From NCBI GenBank assembly GCA_000961805.1, contig LADV01000279.1, positions 1 to 8,770 of the forward strand: a stretch of DNA of 8,770 nucleotides. Direction: 5' to 3'. Under the pieces are notes generated by a model. It saw only the letters and a list, made by a program, of their open reading frames with translations, was not told the origin of the DNA and searched no databases. Positions 6,615-8,770 of the stretch are shown here, piece by piece. This DNA comes from Peptococcaceae bacterium BRH_c23 (GTDB lineage: Bacteria; Bacillota_B; Desulfitobacteriia; Desulfitobacteriales; Desulfitobacteriaceae). Both the position numbers and the translations under genes were made by a program. Numbering within the stretch: position 1 is the stretch's first letter; each line of letters begins with the position of its first letter.

Positions 6615-6617
6615 TAT

Positions 6618-7493
6618 GTGAGTAAAGCAAACAGGATGAAAGGCTTTGAAGCTCTTATGCACGATGTAATACCAGAACGCACGCCGCCTGTAATCGCGGC
6701 TGAAATCAACACAATTAAATACCAGACCGGGAAGATCTACCTTGCCGCCGCCGTCGAGATCGGCAGGCTCCTCAAAGAGGCCAAAGACCTGCTTCCGCAT
6801 GGGGAGTGGCTGAAGTGGCTGGAAGAGTCCGTCAGCTATTCTCCGCGGACGGCGCAAAAAATGATGCGCGTCTACGAAGAATACAGCCTCAAACAGCCCC
6901 TCTCCCTTAACGCCGGCGCAGACTCGCCGGCGATGCCGAACCTAAACTATTCTCAGGCGCTTATTCTCCTCGGAGTGCCGGAGGAAGAGCGGGCTGAGTT
7001 TATCTTAGACCTGGATATCGAGAGCATGAGCGCCCGGGAACTGCAAACGGCGGTGGATGATAAGAAAAAGGCTGAGCAGGAAAAAATCCAGGCCCTGCAG
7101 GAGAACGCAGACCTCCGGACAACCCTGGATAACAAAGACATTAAGATCGCCGAACTGACCGCAGAACGCGACAATCTGAAGACCCAAACAGAGGGCTTAC
7201 AGAAGACCAAAACAAGACTTGAGAGAACGACCGAGGAGCTGGAGAATCAGGTGGGATCGCTTAAAAAAACCTCAAACCAACAGGGCTACGAAAGGATGCA
7301 AAGGAACTTTCTTAACTCGCAGCTCAAGGTGAGATCCAACCACATCGGCTTTCTCTGCGAGACCCTGGACAAAACCATCAAGCAGCTGAAATGGGAGCTG
7401 AAAAATATCGCCGATCAAGATAAGGAAGCGTTTATAGCGTATAAAACTATCATGCAGAAATATCTGAACGCGGGGCTGAAGGAGGAAGATTAG
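6618..7493 (+). CDS. DUF3102 coiled-coil protein, probable DNA-binding
   Basis: A 291-residue member of the DUF3102 family (PF11300), whose function is not established. Residues 20-90 are helical and contain the conserved IGRLLKEAKDLLPHGEWLKW and SVSYSPRTAQKMMRVYEEY, which could form a helix-turn-helix-like unit. A linker (91-107) is followed by the conserved NYSQALILLGVPEEERAEF. Residues ~140-220 are a long coiled coil, and 225-285 form a C-terminal helical part. The layout recalls plasmid KfrA-like or chromosome-binding proteins, but this is only an architectural likeness. The start is GTG at 6618, behind GGGGG with a 4-base spacer. The ATG at 6616 is out of frame and meets a stop at once; ATG at 6636 is an alternative start. 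The gene lies 39 bases after hicB. A broken paralogue lies at the left edge. Confidence 0.85.
   Translation: MSKANRMKGFEALMHDVIPERTPPVIAAEINTIKYQTGKIYLAAAVEIGRLLKEAKDLLPHGEWLKWLEESVSYSPRTAQKMMRVYEEYSLKQPLSLNAGADSPAMPNLNYSQALILLGVPEEERAEFILDLDIESMSARELQTAVDDKKKAEQEKIQALQENADLRTTLDNKDIKIAELTAERDNLKTQTEGLQKTKTRLERTTEELENQVGSLKKTSNQQGYERMQRNFLNSQLKVRSNHIGFLCETLDKTIKQLKWELKNIADQDKEAFIAYKTIMQKYLNAGLKEED
6911..6932. repeat. GC-rich inverted repeat in the DUF3102 linker
   Basis: CGCCGGCG at 6911-6918 recurs at 6925-6932. Each copy is itself palindromic, so together they are both a direct and an inverted repeat and can pair across the 6-base gap. It encodes part of the Ala/Gly/Ser-rich linker NAGADSPAM. 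The pseudogene copy has an unrelated palindrome at the same place. Confidence 0.75.
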
Positions 7494-7571
7494 GGGAGCA
7501 GGCCTTCTCTCTGTACATGGGCCATGTTGTGTTCCATTCTTCACACAATTTAAATTAGATTAACATCCATA

Positions 7572-7796
7572 TTAGTCACTATTTCGTGTTACAGCCCGAT
7601 ACTGCTGCTTGCTGCTGTTTGGTTTGTCAGGAACAGTCATCTCAATCAAGCCAAGTTCCAACGCAGGGCGCAAATAATTGTTGCTGAACGTTGGTCGGTG
7701 CTTAAGTCCAAGCCGCTCCAAAAGCTCTTTTGTGGACAGCGTTTCGCTGCCTAAGGCGGACATCAGGCGCTCGACTTGATCGGTAACTTGCTCGCG
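7572..7796 (-). pseudogene. C-terminal winged-helix stub of a RecG-like/Fic-type protein
   Basis: The frame reads REQVTDQVERLMSALGSE, then LSTKELLERLGLKHRPTF, then YLRPALELGLIEMTVPDKPN and SSKQQYRAV before TAA at 7572-7574. This is the winged-helix ending found on AlbA_2/HATPase_c_4 proteins (COG2865, often labelled RecG-like) and on some Fic proteins. Those proteins are several hundred residues long; only about 75 residues remain. A Met at 7763 could start a 63-residue product, but no Shine-Dalgarno precedes it. Family-like sequence stops where the 35-nt palindrome begins, and stops (TAG, TAA) follow just beyond. Best read as a truncated remnant. Confidence 0.75.
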
Positions 7797-7831
7797 AACA
7801 CAGAAAGACCTCTGAGAGGTCTTTCTGTGTT
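7797..7831. repeat. Perfect 35-nt palindrome
   Basis: The arm AACACAGAAAGACCTCT (7797-7813) and its exact complement (7815-7831) surround a single base, 7814. As RNA it would make a stem of about 15 bp with a short loop. No T-tract follows on either side beyond the TGTGTT of the stem itself, so it may be a poor terminator for hepT or the end of a small mobile element. It abuts the breakpoint of the winged-helix stub. Confidence 0.8.
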
Positions 7832-7931
7832 ACTAAGGTTTATTGAGTGTGATTAAACCGAAAGAACGATTCGGCCAGCTATTTCACCCTTCGGAATATT
7901 CAAAATTGATATGTCTGTAATAGAAGCTCCG

Positions 7932-8330
7932 CTAAGCTACCTCGTACTCCTCTTTGTCAAGATTACCTTTACTAAGCTCTAGTGCCACTACTTCCATTAG
8001 TTTTCTCTTCAGCTTTAGCAAATCATTTTTAATTATATCGAATACCATAAAAGTATCAATATTGATATAGTCATGAACAACTCTATTCCTGAAACCTTTG
8101 ATTTCCGACCAACTAATATCCGTATAGACCAGCTTTAGTTCATCGCTGATTTTCCCAATATTCTCACCCATGTTTGCAAATAGATTGAGTGTGGCGTTAA
8201 AATTCATTTGATCGTTATATTCGTAAAATGCTTCAGCATCGGAACAATCCTTGGAATATAGAAGGATTTTCTCAATACTTTCCAGCAGGTTTAAAAGATA
8301 CATGAGGTCGTTCCTAATGCATGGTAACAT
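7932..8330 (-). CDS. hepT: HepT-like HEPN toxin (DUF86)
   Basis: A 132-residue all-helical protein of the HepT/DUF86 family, the RNase toxin of HEPN/MNT (type VII) toxin-antitoxin pairs. The active-site motif R-x4-H-x-Y is present as RNRVVHDY (Arg81, His86, Tyr88), preceded by ISWSEIKGF-type sequence usual for the family. In characterised pairs the MntA antitoxin adds AMP to the motif tyrosine to silence the toxin. Length and motif look complete. The start at 8330 is supported by AAGGAG seven bases upstream; an internal Met10 is possible. The coding sequence overlaps the end of the mntA remnant by 17 bases, the usual antitoxin-then-toxin order, but that antitoxin is truncated. Confidence 0.88.
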   Translation of the reverse strand: MLPCIRNDLMYLLNLLESIEKILLYSKDCSDAEAFYEYNDQMNFNATLNLFANMGENIGKISDELKLVYTDISWSEIKGFRNRVVHDYINIDTFMVFDIIKNDLLKLKRKLMEVVALELSKGNLDKEEYEVA

Positions 8331-8469
8331 AAATGATCTCCTTTTTTGCTCTATGAAGCACTATTGGATTTGCATACTTGGCTATAACAATATCGATACG
8401 CTTATTTGTAAGCAATTGTAGCTCATTTTTCAGGACTGAAAGCAACCGGTAATCAACATTGTCTTCTAC
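8314..8469 (-). pseudogene. mntA: C-terminal remnant of MntA nucleotidyltransferase antitoxin
   Basis: The minus-strand frame ending at TAG 8314-8316 reads VEDNVDYRLLSVLKNELQLL, then TNKRIDIVIAKYANPIVLHR, then AKKEIIYVTMH. This matches the C-terminal third of MNT-fold antitoxins, including the IDIV strand that carries a metal-binding acidic residue. The N-terminal GSxARG...DxD part that binds nucleotide and metal is absent. The frame stays open only to 8514, reaching a stop at 8515-8517, and has no start codon with a Shine-Dalgarno. The upstream sequence belongs to the VCBS-like gene in another frame. The remnant overlaps the start of hepT. Confidence 0.8.
8338..8343 (-). promoter_or_regulatory. 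Ribosome binding site of hepT
   Basis: AAGGAG on the minus strand, 7 bases before the ATG at 8328-8330. It lies within the mntA remnant reading frame and allows hepT to be translated independently of it. Confidence 0.75.
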
Positions 8470-8770
8470 GTGAAACTCCCGATATTGAATCGCGGTAACA
8501 TGACTCCAAAATCTTCAGGCAGTAAAAATGCGGCAAACTTCCCTGTAACCCCATCCCTGACAACTACCGCCAAATTACGGCTTTGATGGCCAAAAAGGGC
8601 ATTCGTATCATTGTTTTCGCCAACCAGCAACACATCGTCAGCAACACTGTCTCCATCGGCGTCAATTCTAGTGCTGTCATAAACATATCTAGTCTTTCCG
8701 TTTTCCGAATCATCCTGTGAGAACGTACTACCGGGAACAAAATCCGGAGAATACTGGTGTGTTGTATGTA
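8466..8770 (-). CDS. VCBS/FG-GAP-like extracellular protein, both ends missing here
   Basis: A frame entering from the right edge gives 100 residues and ends at TAG 8466-8468. It reads YDSTRIDADGDSVADDVLLV (Asp-rich, calcium-binding-like DADGDSVADD), then NLAVVVRDGVTGKFAAFLLP, then LPRFNIGSFT. Secreted VCBS-repeat proteins of Firmicutes often show DxDGDGxxDDxxLVG, VVRDGxTG and LFIGDFTGDG in this order, so the frame stops at what should be the next metal-binding turn. The stop falls where MntA homology begins, so the C-terminus was probably lost in the same deletion that beheaded mntA. The N-terminus lies outside the window. Confidence 0.65.
   Translation of the reverse strand, partial: HTTHQYSPDFVPGSTFSQDDSENGKTRYVYDSTRIDADGDSVADDVLLVGENNDTNALFGHQSRNLAVVVRDGVTGKFAAFLLPEDFGVMLPRFNIGSFT

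Noticed and set aside
7853..7937. Minus-strand frame ending ISILNIPKGEIAGRIVLSV
   Set aside because: Looks protein-like but is only about 28 codons, has no start or ribosome binding site, and I cannot place it in a family.

Overview
The window looks like an accessory region of a Clostridia-type Firmicute chromosome. The basis is a BlaI/M56 (BlaR1-like) pair, orphan BlaR1-type sensor domains, a DUF3102 coiled-coil protein, strong GGAGG-type ribosome binding sites, moderate GC content, and a motif related to a GGGGACGG repeat that I recall from Peptococcaceae-like genomes. The taxonomic placement is inference. No rRNA, tRNA, CRISPR array or intact transposase was seen.

Layout, left to right. 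(1) 1-478, minus: decayed 3' part of a DUF3102 gene with two stops and a frameshift. (2) 598-2842, minus: blaI followed by an overlapping blaR1-like M56 metalloprotease gene, behind a promoter carrying a perfect 20-bp dyad operator. The sensor half of the M56 protein does not show a penicillin-binding signature. (3) 2955-5568, minus: a coiled-coil lipoprotein-like protein and, upstream of it, a 658-residue membrane-anchored protein that resembles the sensor half of an M56 protein without its peptidase domain. A 24-codon fossil of the missing part lies further upstream. (4) 5569-6131: gene-free, with hairpins, a repeat-like motif and the fossil. (5) 6132-7493, plus: an orphan HicB-type antitoxin and an intact DUF3102 protein, separated by a hairpin that overlaps the DUF3102 ribosome binding site. 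(6) 7572-7831: a C-terminal winged-helix stub abutting a 35-nt palindrome. (7) 7932-8770, minus: an intact HepT toxin, the C-terminal stub of its MntA antitoxin, and a VCBS/FG-GAP-like protein that ends where the MntA stub begins.

Functionally, the left half is a candidate envelope-sensing block. BlaI would repress its own operon, the M56 protein would relieve repression on an unknown signal, and two extracytoplasmic proteins of the same lineage are encoded just upstream. The right half is toxin-antitoxin and mobile-associated material in which several genes have lost one end: DUF3102 copy 1, the second M56, the winged-helix stub, MntA and the VCBS protein. This points to repeated deletion. 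The most notable points are the intact HepT with a beheaded antitoxin, the sensor-only M56 descendant, and the linker palindromes found at the same place in both DUF3102 copies.
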